A DNA stretch of 64,000 nucleotides from Theocolax elegans (Eukaryota > Arthropoda > Insecta > Hymenoptera > Cerocephalidae), in the NCBI GenBank assembly GCA_026168455.1, contig CM047428.1, forward strand, positions 37,662,121-37,726,120. Reading direction: 5' to 3'. The notes under the pieces were generated by a model. It had not been told where the DNA came from. It saw only the letters and a program-made list of their open reading frames with translations, and did no database searches. A program made the position numbers and the translations under genes. Within the stretch, counting starts at the first letter, position 1; every line of letters begins with the position of its first letter. Of the stretch, positions 46,361 through 56,647 are shown one piece after another.

Positions 46361-46708
46361 TTAGTGCGGAAACTTTTGACTGCACCTCACATCATCCAAT
46401 CTGGCGATGTACCATGGGTCGGTAATCACGTCAAAGGAGGCTATTTTAACTTCGTCGGAGTCCAGGTTAACAGCGCGAGAGAGTGCGTCGGGAACATAGT
46501 GTAGTGTACCTTTCTTGTGCACAATCTCGAAGTCCCACCGTGGCATCTCAAGCACCCAGCGCGCTAGTCTGCCCGTAGGCTCTTTAAGACTCTTCAGCCA
46601 TTTTAGTGCGCTGTGGTCCGTCACAGCTTTGAAACGATACGCTTCAATATATGGCCGAAGTTTCTTAATTGCCCAGATTAAGGCTAGACACTCTTTCTCC
46701 GTCGTCAT
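46361..46708 (-). pseudogene. Gypsy copy 2 RNase H, 3' part
   Basis: TTEKECLALIWAIKKLRPYI, VTDHSALKWL and HVPDALSR-like YVPDALSR mark the RNase H and its tether. Stops bound it on both sides (TAG at 46706-46708, TAA near 46355), so pol is not continuous. Confidence 0.9.
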
Positions 46709-47782
46709 CTAATTACGCTCTGCCTTGTTCAACACTCGGCTGACGTAGACGATCGGATGCACGAAACCATCTCCATCTTCTTGGGTCAACACAGCCCCAA
46801 TAGCATAATCACTCGCGTCGCTCTGGACCGAGAAAGGCTTCGAGAAGTCTGGTCGAGCGAGTACTGGCGCGCCGGCTAGAGCTAACCTGAGTTCACGGAA
46901 CGCCGCGTCCTGCTCTGGTCCCCACTCCCATGGCTGGTCCTTACGGAGTAGTCTCACGAGAGGGATCTTAATATCCGACTCTCGATTTATAAAACAAGAA
47001 TACCAACCGACCATGCCAAGGAAGGAACGAAGTTGTTTAACATTTCTTGGGGTCGGATAATTTAGGACAGGAGCCACTCGATCCACATCGGGACGAAGTC
47101 CATCACCATCCAGGCAGTACCCAAGGAACGTAACGCTCGAGCAACAGAACTGACACTTCTCTCTGTTCAATTCTAGCCCTGCGTCCACTAGTGTCCTTAG
47201 AACCATTTCCAACCATTTTAAATGTTCCTCGAAAGTTTCGGTTATAACGATTAAATCGTCCAGGTAACCAAAAACATGAGGTTCAACTTCGGGACCAAAT
47301 AGAGCATCGATCAACCGTGCAAATGTCATGGGTGCATTCATCAGTCCGAACGACATCCGTGTGAACTGCCACAACCCAGACCCAGGCACAGCGAAGGCGG
47401 TATAATGTCGACTAATTTCTGACATTAACACTTGGAAATATGCCTTCTTAAGATCGATCTTAGAGATGAATTTGGCATTATGTAACGTATCCAGAATCGA
47501 ATCCATATTCGGTATTGGATATGAGTCACGTTTTGTTACCGCATTCAAATCTCGGAAGTCTATGCAAAAACGAGAGCTACCTTCGTCTTTGCGGACTATC
47601 ACTGGAGCGGCAGACCATTCACTTGCACTCGGTTCAATTATTCCTCTCTCAAACATTTTTCTGACTTCTCGTTGGGCGAATTCGAGGACTTTAGGCAACA
47701 TGCGTCTAGGTTTGTGACGTACTGGTCGTGCACCTGGCTCAACTTCCACGTGATGTTCGATCAACGTAGTAAAACCATGCAC
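46709..47782 (-). CDS. Gypsy copy 2 reverse transcriptase and RNase H N-part
   Basis: 357 residues. RT signature blocks in order: WSAAPVIVRKDEGSSRFCID, SKIDLKKAYFQV (first catalytic Asp), FGLMNAPMTFARLID and FGYLDDLIVI (YLDD box near 47250-47265), then thumb and RNase H start FSVQSDASDYAIGAVLTQE. The upstream TAG at about 47848 separates it from protease. The first about 95 residues are duplicated at 48132-48417. Confidence 0.93.
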   Translation of the reverse strand: MHGFTTLIEHHVEVEPGARPVRHKPRRMLPKVLEFAQREVRKMFERGIIEPSASEWSAAPVIVRKDEGSSRFCIDFRDLNAVTKRDSYPIPNMDSILDTLHNAKFISKIDLKKAYFQVLMSEISRHYTAFAVPGSGLWQFTRMSFGLMNAPMTFARLIDALFGPEVEPHVFGYLDDLIVITETFEEHLKWLEMVLRTLVDAGLELNREKCQFCCSSVTFLGYCLDGDGLRPDVDRVAPVLNYPTPRNVKQLRSFLGMVGWYSCFINRESDIKIPLVRLLRKDQPWEWGPEQDAAFRELRLALAGAPVLARPDFSKPFSVQSDASDYAIGAVLTQEDGDGFVHPIVYVSRVLNKAERN

Positions 47783-48633
47783 ATCGCCTGGTGGTGGTAA
47801 TAAGTTCTCTACTAACTTTCTTACCCTCTCTCGCTGGTCATCGTTAATCTAGATTATACCTGCACACTCTGCGAGAATCCTCGTGTCTCCGTCTCGGATT
47901 CCATCCTTGACAAAAGACTGCCATTTTCCGGCGTCAACGCGCCAGAGGGCATCGCCAATTTTAACCTCGATGTTCCAGTGTTGGAGGAAGTCCATACCGA
48001 GGATCATCGAATGTTCCATACTCTCGACTATTCTCAGTTGGATGTTGCCATCTAATCCCTCAATTCCAAATAGAACATCTAACAAACCTAGGACTTTCAG
48101 TGCCGGTGCTGCGACACCTCGCACGACTACCTCGAATCCATATTCGGTATTGGATATGAGTCACGTTTTGTTACCGCATTCAAATCTCGGAAGTCTATGC
48201 AAAAACGAGAGCTACCTTCGTCTTTGCGGACTATCACTGGAGCGGCAGACCATTCACTTGCACTCGGTTCAATTATTCCTCTCTCAAACATTTTTCTGAC
48301 TTCTCGTTGGGCGAATTCGAGGACTTTAGGCAACATGCGTCTAGGTTTGTGACGTACTGGTCGTGCACCTGGCTCAACTTCCACGTGATGTTCGATCAAC
48401 GTAGTAAAACCATGCACATCGCCTGGTGGTGGTAATAAGTTCTCTACTAACTTTCTTACCCTCTCTCGCTGGTCATCGTTAATCTAGATTATACCTGCAC
48501 ACTCTGCGAGAATCCTCGTGTCTCCGTCTCGGATTCCATCCTTGACAAAAGACTGCCATTTTCCGGCGTCAACGCGCCAGAGGGCATCGCCAATTTTAAC
48601 CTCGATGTTCCAGTGTTGGAGGAAGTCCATACC
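47497..48633. repeat. Direct duplication of about 502 bp within Gypsy copy 2 pol
   Basis: 47497-47999 and 48132-48633 appear identical by eye. The segment runs from RT N-terminus to the end of protease and includes the same amber stop. The second copy sits inside the protease gene between the codons for KPAK and VVVRGV-type sequence, so it splits it. Confidence 0.9.
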
Positions 48634-48780
48634 TTGGCCGGTTTCTACTTATCCCTGTAGCATTCCGCTAAGTCAACGCGCATAAGTGAAACCATTGCTC
48701 CTGGGTCGAACAATGCTTTAAAGTCCTTGCCACCAAGTCTTACCGAGAAGAACAAACGGTTTTCGGATTGCACTCCCGCA
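47849..48780 (-). pseudogene. Gypsy copy 2 aspartic protease, split by the duplication
   Basis: The upstream half (48780-48640) reads FFSVRLGGKDFKALFDPGAM, where the active-site triplet is Asp-Pro-Gly instead of the usual Asp-Thr/Ser-Gly. The downstream half (48124-47849) has HSMILGMDFLQHWNIEV, the second conserved protease block. Between them lie the duplicated RT/protease segment and a nonsense codon in YRDK*KP. Confidence 0.8.
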
Positions 48781-48801
48781 ACCATGTCTTCGGCTTGACT
48801 G

Positions 48802-49341
48802 TCAAGTAGAGCTGGAGTCGAACTTGTCTCTCTGGACGTCTTCGGGACGGCTCCTGCCCCCCCCCTGAACTGCTCTAATCGGCAACGATTTTGAACTGTA
48901 CATCACCTGATCAAGAGAGACAGTCGTTTTACTCTCATTAGACTGTTTTAAACTCTTTTCTTTGATCGTAGGCTGGGGTGACAATGAGTAACGAGTATCA
49001 TCTTTCTCATTGGTGGGGTTACATAAGTTTAGAGTTTTTCTCTCGTTCTCTATTTCCTTGAGTAACCGTTTGTGTTCGTTAAGAGCCTGCCTACGGAGTA
49101 CTTCAGACCAGAAAGACTCTTTGTTTTTCTTGATCTCTAGAAGTTCTAAATCTGCTTTGTTCGGTGCTTCGAACGTTGGAGTTAGCTTGGAAGGAGTCTC
49201 AGCCTTAACCATAGGTAACTCAGCAGATTTCGGCAAATTCGGATGTTCAGAGGTATTCTCTCTTACCTTCTGAACGTTTGTTTGCTCTCCGTTAAGCAGT
49301 TCAGCAAAGTCAGTGAGGTGTTTGTCCTTCTTAACAAACAA
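48802..49341 (-). pseudogene. Gypsy copy 2 gag-pol linker
   Basis: A 179-residue charged frame (FVKKDKHLTDFAELLNG, helical EVLRRQALNEHKRLLKEIEN) between gag and protease. A change of frame follows a run of nine Cs near 48857-48865; the other frame leads directly into protease (STPALLDSQAEDMVAGV). The homopolymer suggests a one-base indel or sequencing error. Confidence 0.65.
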
Positions 49342-49386
49342 CCTCGCGGGTTCACCAACCCGTATTTCTTGCCCCCTAGAGCTCTT

Positions 49387-52300
49387 ACGCTCTTTTAATT
49401 GCGTGCAGGGCCCGGGGGACGATTCTGGTACCCTGCCACTAGGTTTCCCAGATATTGCCGTACATGCTCACACTTTGGACAATTATCTAGGGTTACCCCA
49501 GTTGTGTGGCACACCTGACACTCAATGGGCGCTGCCACGTTTGGGCACTGGTCCGCAGTATGTCTCATACTTGCCCAATGTAGGCAAGTCTGATTGGGAC
49601 AATCCGAATATTGATGTCCTACTTTGTGGCATGTAAAACACATGCCAAAGAAGGGACTATTCGGATTCCTTTGCAAACCAGCGTCTTGGGTCTGCCTCTG
49701 CGTAGTACGATCATACACCGTGCTTTGTCTACGTTGAGGCGTATAGACGGGTGTCGTCTGAGCTTGAGCAACGTATTGTTTCGGCCTAGCACCGTTATAT
49801 TGCTGCTGCTTTGACCCTGTATGTCTATTTCCCGAAGATTGACTTGCATTATTAATATTTTGTGCACCCACAAAATTTTTACTTTGTTGCAAGTACTGAC
49901 GTTGACTTGTGTTGTGAGTACCATACACATTGGCTACTTCACAATCACTTGAAGATGGGCTAGAAGAATGTTTCTTATTTTTCTTGCTCCTTTTCTTTTT
50001 CAACGTCTTCTTCTTCGGTGGTGGAGACGGTTGAGGAACTGGTTGGCTCTTCTTATTCTCAACTAATGAGGCCACTTTCCCCGAAACTTTAGACGAACTC
50101 CGTTTTGGGAAAGCTTGTGGGATATGAACTTCTTCTCTTGGTGTGGGTTCCGCAAATCTCTTGTCCCATACCAAGTGTTGTTCATATTCTTTGCCGTAAT
50201 TCATTATGTCTTCGAATTTATTTATGGATCTCGAGGACATAAATTCACGGCACTCCGGTCTCAATTGAGAATATGCCATCTCTACTTGTTGGCATAGCGG
50301 AGGAGGTCGGCGGAATTTCCGCACAATAGCCTTAAAACAATTTAGGTATTTTACGACCTTCTCTCCTTTGCCTTGCGTGCGGCGTTGTAGATCCTCGAAT
50401 TCATTCAAAAATTCATTTTCGAAGTCATACCAGTTACGTAAAGAAGGTTGCACGGCCCTATACCACAATAAGGCTGTCTTCTTAAACACGCAAGGCAATG
50501 CGCTCAGAATACGCCGGTCAGAGAACTGGTCGTCATTCCTGAAGTCTTGTAAACTATCTAGGAATTCTTCGGCATCGTCGTTGGTCTCCCCATCGAACGA
50601 TAGACCCCAGTCTCTGAGGGCTCTTGCACAATCAGGCCGATCCTTTCTATCTCTCATTAGTGGCTGGTTGTATTCCAAAGGGACTAATGCACCCATGTCC
50701 TCACTTTGGTTATTCCTATCACGCCGGTGGACATCTCGACTCGGCGATGGTACTCTGCTACGTCTGTCAGGGAGGTGCTCCTTGCAATATCTTTTCGCAT
50801 AGTAAGCGGTTGCATCCTCCCTATTTGCAGCGTAATATTCGTCCGAATCTAAGTTGCTAAGATTAGAATCGGTTTGAGTACCTTGATCGCGTCTAGCGAC
50901 AGCTCGCTCGTGCTCGACGGGATCATTATTCGTTTCGCGAGATATTGAAACTTAGACTCAACTTCCGTTTGGAAAGCTTGTGGGGATAGAATTCTTCTCT
51001 TGGTGTGGTTCCGCAAATCTCTTGTCCCATACCTAAGTGTTGTTCTATTCTTTGCCGTAATTCATTATGTCTTCGAAGTTATTTATGGGATCTCGAGGAC
51101 ATAAATTCACGGCACTCCGGTCTCAATTGAGAATATTGCCATCTCTACTTGTTGGCATTAGCGGAGGAGGTCGGCGGAATTTCCGCACAATAGCCTTAAA
51201 ACAATTAGGTATTTACGACCTTCTCTCCTTTGCCTTGCGTGCGGCGTTGTAGATCCTCGAATTCATTCAAAAATTCATTTTCGAAGTCATACCAGTTACG
51301 TAAAGAAGGTTGCACGGCCCTATACCACAATAAGGCTGTCTTCTTAAACACGCAAGGCAATGCGCTCAGAATACGCCGGTCAGAGAACTGGTCGTCATTC
51401 CTGAAGTCTTGTAAACTATCTAGGAATTCTTCGGCATCGTCGTTGGTCTCCCCATCGAACGATAGACCCCAGTCTCTGAGGGCTCTTGCACAATCAGGCC
51501 GATCCTTTCTATCTCTCATTAGTGGCTGGTTGTATTCCAAAGGGACTAATGCACCCATGTCCTCACTTTGGTTATTCCTATCACGCCGGTGGACATCTCG
51601 ACTCGGCGATGGTACTCTGCTACGTCTGTCAGGGAGGTGCTCCTTGCAATATCTTTTCGCATAGTAAGCGGTTGCATCCTCCCTATTTGCAGCGTAATAT
51701 TCGTCCGAATCTAAGTTGCTAAGATTAGAATCGGTTTGAGTACCTTGATCGCGTCTAGCGACAGCTCGCTCGTGCTCGACGGGATCATTATTCGTTTCGC
51801 GAGATATGTTGTAACCATTGTCACACTGTGTAGAGGCTTCCCTCCTAGTGTAAGTCCTTTGGCTACGATCGGACGTGTGAGACTTACGATTCCCTTCCTT
51901 CGGTAACCGTCTAGAAGTGGACGTTTCACTCCTGTGATAGCGCTCACCTTCCGAGAACGATTCGTCATCTGCTTCTTCTGGTGCTCGCGCATATCTGTGT
52001 GAGGAGGTCCTGTTGTTATGCTTGTCATAACTAACCTTCCTCTGACAGCTACCGTATTGATCACGACTGTATGAACGATAATCCGGAGCTTCCCTCCGAT
52101 TATCAGTCGACTGCCTGCGGTCGTTGGAAGGGAGTTCATAATCCCTGCTCGTCTGTTGCCGCGACTTATCTGACTGAATCTCCGAAACGCGCTTTTTAGT
52201 AGCTCCAGAACTACTAAATTGGCTGGGAGTAGACCGTCCATGTGCATCGGAGTTCAGTCCAAAATTGTTCGACGAATGGCGCCCCTTTCTACTGGATTGT

Positions 52301-52926
52301 GGTTACCAACCAACGAGTTACGCTGATCCCGGTGTGACGCATGTGGTGAATTTATAGCATGCGTCTCACCTAGACCAGTATGTGTGGCGGTCGACACCGT
52401 CAATTGTCTCGAAGGTGGTGCATTAGCCGTCGGAATCGCCGCTTCTGTGTTTATGCCTGCTGCATTATCAGAAAGCGTTCTTAATTCACCCGTCGGCGTG
52501 GGCACTCTACTATGTGTAGTCACATTTCCCTCTTCTTCCTGAATGGGGTTATGTGCTCACTTATTGGTCTATCGTCTGACAACTCAGACTCTATAGACCT
52601 GTCGGTACTAGGAGGTATCACACTACCTCTTCTGGAACGCTTTTGGTGCTTTTGCCAGAACTGTGGACAAGCTAAGGGCTTTGTCGCTGGTTGGGCAGAA
52701 GTATCCTCGTCGTAATTGAGATACCATGGCACGTCAATTTGAGGACTCGCGAGTCACTCAGTATTTTGCACATACGCGTCTCGTAACTGCCCATCGTAAT
52801 CTTTTTGATAAGGCAGAGACGGCGTTGTGCACCTGGGGATTTCTTCTCAGTTGGCACACCAACTGCGTTCCCGTATGCCCTGTAAAGTTTGGACAACTGA
52901 GGAAATAGCTCAGAGTCCAGATTCAA
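49387..52926 (-). pseudogene. Gypsy copy 2 gag, frameshifted and internally duplicated
   Basis: The capsid part (50696-49395 frame, 433 residues) has the retrotransposon gag fold (LRDWGLSFDGETNDDAEEF, LLWYRAVQPSLRNWYDFENE, QVEMAYSQLRPECREFMSS) then a Lys-rich nuclear-type stretch and a zinc knuckle CFTCHKVGHQYSDC, with further Cys/His pairs after it. Upstream is a long Arg/Ser-rich N-terminal region (52247-50750, for example SRRLPKEGNRKSHTSDRSQR) reached through several frame changes; the probable start is MNLDSELFPQLSKLYRAYG near 52926. A tandem copy of the capsid start interrupts the gene. Confidence 0.8.
50082..51807. repeat. Tandem duplication of about 0.86 kb in Gypsy copy 2 gag
   Basis: Unit 50082-50947 is followed directly by unit 50948-51807. 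From about 51220 on the units match base for base. In the first 270 bp of the second unit there are many single-base indels (for example GGGATCTCG for GGATCTCG and missing bases in the TTGTTCATATTC region). Confidence 0.9.
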
Positions 52927-54190
52927 TTATAGAGTACAAAACTACTCTATATGAGAGGGCATACCTTATATAAAGAGAAAAGAATCACAAAAAAAAAATT
53001 CCGATCCGAGTTTGGCAAACAATTAAATAATAAAAATCTAAATAAACAACAAGGAAAATTAATGTAAATTAATTTAATCTTTATAAAAAAATTTTGTTTG
53101 CCACCAGATTCGAAAGCTTAATCGAATCTGTATTCGGATCAAAAGAAAAAATTTTTGTTGTCGATCTTCTCTTTAAACCTAAGTAAAATTGCAAAAGATA
53201 CTTGGACCAATCCAAGACCGAATTAATTTGACAAACAAATTAATTTGGTAACAATTTAAAAATAAATTGCTATCGATTGCCACTTATGAACAAAAATACA
53301 AAAAAAAAATTTTTAATTCGCTGACAAGAGAAATTAAATTTTGAAAGAAAAGAAGAAAAAAATTCTGGAAGCCACAAATATAATTATTTTGACACACAAT
53401 AAATTTCATACAATAAAAAAAAATTTTTGCAAAGAGTGGCTTCGAAAGAAGAATTTTCAAAAGTAAGATCACACAAAAAAAAATTAAATGTGATTGAAAC
53501 AGCAAACAAAAATTTTAAAGTTGATTTAAAACGCACAAAAAAATTAATTTTATTGTTAACCTCCAACAAAAAAAATTTTAATTTATTTTTAAAACAAATT
53601 ATTTATTTTATTTATTATTAATTTTATATATATTATATTATATTATACAAAAATTAATAATATAAATATGCAATTAATTTGACAAACAAATTAATTGCAA
53701 TTTATTTCTTAATTTGGAGGAAAAGCCAAAAAAAAAAATTAAGAAAATAAGTCAAAGAAATTTTCCCGTCAGCAGAATCAATGATTAAGTGACAAACACT
53801 TAATCAAAATAATATTAATAATAACAATAGATATAAATGTAACGCTGATATCACGATGTGTCTCAGCACTAATGCGAGCCAAAATTGCGACGGTAATACA
53901 ACAAGATTTATCAACTTTGACTTATCTGACTAACAGACAATGTCAAAATTAATTATAATAATATTAATAATTATTAGCACACAACAAAAAAAATTATTGT
54001 ATAATTCCAAAATTATCAGCTGACTAACAGCGTGATAATATCATTGAAAAGTCAATTAAAAGTATATATATATATTACAACAACAACAAATTATTAATAA
54101 TAATAATGATAATAATAAAATTAATAATTATAAGCAATAAAAATATTATTGGTCGTCTCGAACTGATACAAAATCAGTGAGTCGAACTCA
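52927..54190 (-). promoter_or_regulatory. Gypsy copy 2 leader with repeated small hairpins
   Basis: AT-rich, non-coding on both strands. Perfect stems enclose a five-base loop ACAAA at 53221-53245, 53670-53698, 53782-53806 and 54162-54178, and ACTAA at about 53918-53934 and 54012-54040. Stem sequences differ but pairing is kept. On the RNA sense (minus) strand the loops read TTTGT or TTAGT. The region lies between the primer site side and gag, where packaging or translation signals are found in LTR elements. Confidence 0.55.
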
Positions 54191-54660
54191 AAAATATTTT
54201 TCCTAACGCGGTGAGCGAAATTCGATTTTCGAGGCCTGTTTTGCGTGGGCAAAATACCACATTCCCTTACTAGTGAGCAAAATGCTTTTGAGAGTGGGGG
54301 AATGAACTATTTTGCCCACTCAAAAATAAATAATTTCCATAACTTATAGACTGCTATGTTTTGATGTTATTTTGACTAAGGTAAACGTATAACGAAGTCA
54401 ACACTTCTTATTGTTCTCACTGAGGTGACCCTTTGTTTTCTTGAAACTCGGCATTCTTAACGCACTTTCGTTCGTGCACTCACTTTCGCTTAAAATAAAT
54501 AAATATTTTGTAGTTTTAAATAGGCTTTATTTATTCTAATTATTTATTACGTCAAATAAATTATTTTTCATAAATATAGAATGGAATATTTTTTTGAATT
54601 CATAAAATGGATTTTCAGTGTATTAAATATTTTGAAAAATTTCAAATTTGTTTTTTTACA

Positions 54661-54770
54661 TGCGGGGGGCTCCACCCCCCGAACCCCCCTAAAGGGGCTT
54701 CGCCCCCTGCACCCCCACCGGGCCCCTGGACCCGCTTCTTCGCCCCAACAACCGCACCTTCGCCTTACTT
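54661..54770 (+). repeat. GC-rich hairpin cluster upstream of the recombinase exon
   Basis: About 100 bp of almost pure G/C in a very AT-rich context. GGGGGGCTCCACCCCCC and AGGGGCTTCGCCCCCT are self-complementary. A pyrimidine-rich tract and the acceptor TTGATTTCCAG follow, just before the coding exon starting near 54797. Confidence 0.8.
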
Positions 54771-54796
54771 ACTCGTTTTCATATTTGATTTCCAGA

Positions 54797-55655
54797 TCTG
54801 TTTAATCATTGGAGTTACGGGAGCATATAGATGTGCGGAGTTAACTATGTTAACAATGGAAAATAATGAAGATTATTCCACATTTTTGTTGGTAACTATT
54901 CCAAAAACAAAAACGTACATAGAACGATCATTTACAATCACTGGTGAATTTTACAGCATTTGCAAAAGATACGTGCAACTAAGACGCAAAATATAAAATC
55001 TAATCGCTTTTTCTTGAAATGCAAAAATGGAAAATTAGTATCGCAACCGATAGGTATAAACACAATAAGCGCCTTTCCAAAGACTATTGCTACTTTCCTA
55101 AAATTACCAGATGAACACCTATACACTGGCCACAGTTTTCGCCGCACTTCCGCAACACTTTTAATTGATAATGGAGCTGACATTACAACCCTTAAACGCC
55201 ATGGAGGATGGAAGTCAAATACTGTTGCAGAGGGTTACATAGCGGATTCTTTAAATAGTAAAACTAAAATAGCTAAACAAATCACGAGCAACATTAGGCT
55301 TAATTCTCCTACAGTGAATAATATTAGCGATTCAGGCATATCTTCTTCTGCAACGACAAACGATCCACGACCGAACAACTTAAAACGTCCATATGAAGCA
55401 ATCGCAGGTCCATCAATATCAACATCAACATCCGCAGCATACGAATCCGCCCAAATTCTTACTGAACCGCTCGAAACAAACTGTGAACACGTAGCTCCAA
55501 AGCATCATAAACACTCAGAACAGCCAACAAACAAAAATATCAGTAATTCTACGCCAATAAATTCTTACAAACTGGGAGAACATCAATTACAATTCTATAA
55601 TTGTAATATTGTAACAATTAATTTTATTGAAAAAAAATTTACCGAACATAAATAA
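54797..55655 (+). pseudogene. Tyrosine recombinase (Crypton/DUF3504-like)
   Basis: Site-specific recombinases of this type cut and join DNA through a Tyr. The first catalytic Arg is in VTGAYRCAELTML (about 54817-54853), followed by IPKTKTYIERSF. A frame change near 54975 leads into NIKSNRFFLKCKNGKL, then the HxxR box HSFRRTSATLL (about 55132-55165), LKRHGGW and GYIADS, with the Tyr in the nucleophile position. The C-terminal tail is Ser/Asn/Pro-rich. Upstream exons of a longer protein were not found. All active-site positions visible here are conserved, but the frame shift and missing N-terminus mark it as broken or partly assembled. Confidence 0.78.
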
Positions 55656-55990
55656 TTCAGAATCGTTAAATTCATCGAATGATTAATCAAGTTGATCTTT
55701 GTTCTATCAAATTTGATGAATTTCCCGTTTATTTTTATTGTTTATTTATTAATAAAATAATCCTTAAACTAATTACATTATAAGCAAAACTTTGTAGAAA
55801 AATTTTGTAAAATAAAAATAGCATTCAGTACTACATGAAATAACCAATTTTCTTTCTTCCGAATATCTAATTTCTCCTACCTTGTTAGGAAAAATAGTGT
55901 ACGCCACTCGTGAGTACAGGTCATCCCACACTCGTCTAATTTGTCACCCACGCTTCGCTCGGGCGACAAAATCGACTCGTGTGGGAATGC

Positions 55991-56365
55991 CCAATTTTAC
56001 TCACTAGTTGCGTAATGTACTATTACACACTCACACAAATTGTTAAACTCGCTTTTAAAGCGAGTCAACAAAATTCACGCAATGAAATTAAAAATGAAAT
56101 TACGGTCGCGCAGAGGGGGAAATTTTCCTTCTTGCGTAGCAACGAAGGATAACCGCGCGGTATATGCCGTATAATGTATATGTTCTCTCTCTCTCTCTCT
56201 CTCACTCTCGTTACACTTACGCCGCGCGAGTCTATCGCCGGCTAATTGGGATTTTCTCTCTCTCTCCTACTAGCGGACTCGTGCTCGCTCAGCACTACAC
56301 GACTCCGCGACGCAATGTCTCTATCTCTCTCACGCACTGGTTCTCACTCACTCTCTCTCTCTCTC

Positions 56366-56405
<40 letters not shown>
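55991..56405. other. Gypsy leader segment with CT microsatellites
   Basis: (CT)n tracts at about 56182-56210 and 56350-56405 with a GC-rich stretch between. Similar CT/CA-rich sequence continues on the far side of the LINE (61169-61380), so this is the Gypsy leader into which the LINE inserted. Confidence 0.6.
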
Positions 56406-56410
<5 letters not shown>

Positions 56411-56647
56411 GTACGAACGGCCGTCGATTTCTGTGCTCTAGTTAAAACAAGCTTACTGCATTATTCTCGCCTTTGGGCGGATTTTACAGGTCTTCCTTGC
56501 AAGCGCTTTTATGCAAGACGCAGCGGTGAGTGTTATCCTCGCTTTTTTTGCTGTCTTGCATTCATTATTTTCGTTTTCGACGTCAAGAAGTCTTGGGAGG
56601 TTAGAGGTGAGCATTTTCCACATGTCGATCTACAAAGGCAATTAGTC

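Larger units (their letters stand above)
54195..55990 (+). mobile_element. Crypton-like element inserted in the Gypsy leader
   Basis: A tyrosine recombinase gene is flanked by short hairpin-rich ends. On the left GGGCAAAATA...ATTCCC pairs with GGGAAT...TATTTTGCCC (54247-54323). On the right CATCCCACACTCG faces CGTGTGGGAATG, and GTCACCC faces GGGCGAC. TATTTTTCCTAAC near 54195 is inverted as GTTAGGAAAAATA near 55885. Exact ends and target duplication are uncertain; Cryptons normally lack inverted repeats, so these features may belong to the insertion or to the Gypsy leader. Confidence 0.55.

Noticed and set aside
49395..50802. Plus-strand ORFs opposite gag (for example 50368-50802 and its copy at 51230-51664)
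   Set aside because: They are antisense shadows of the gag frame.
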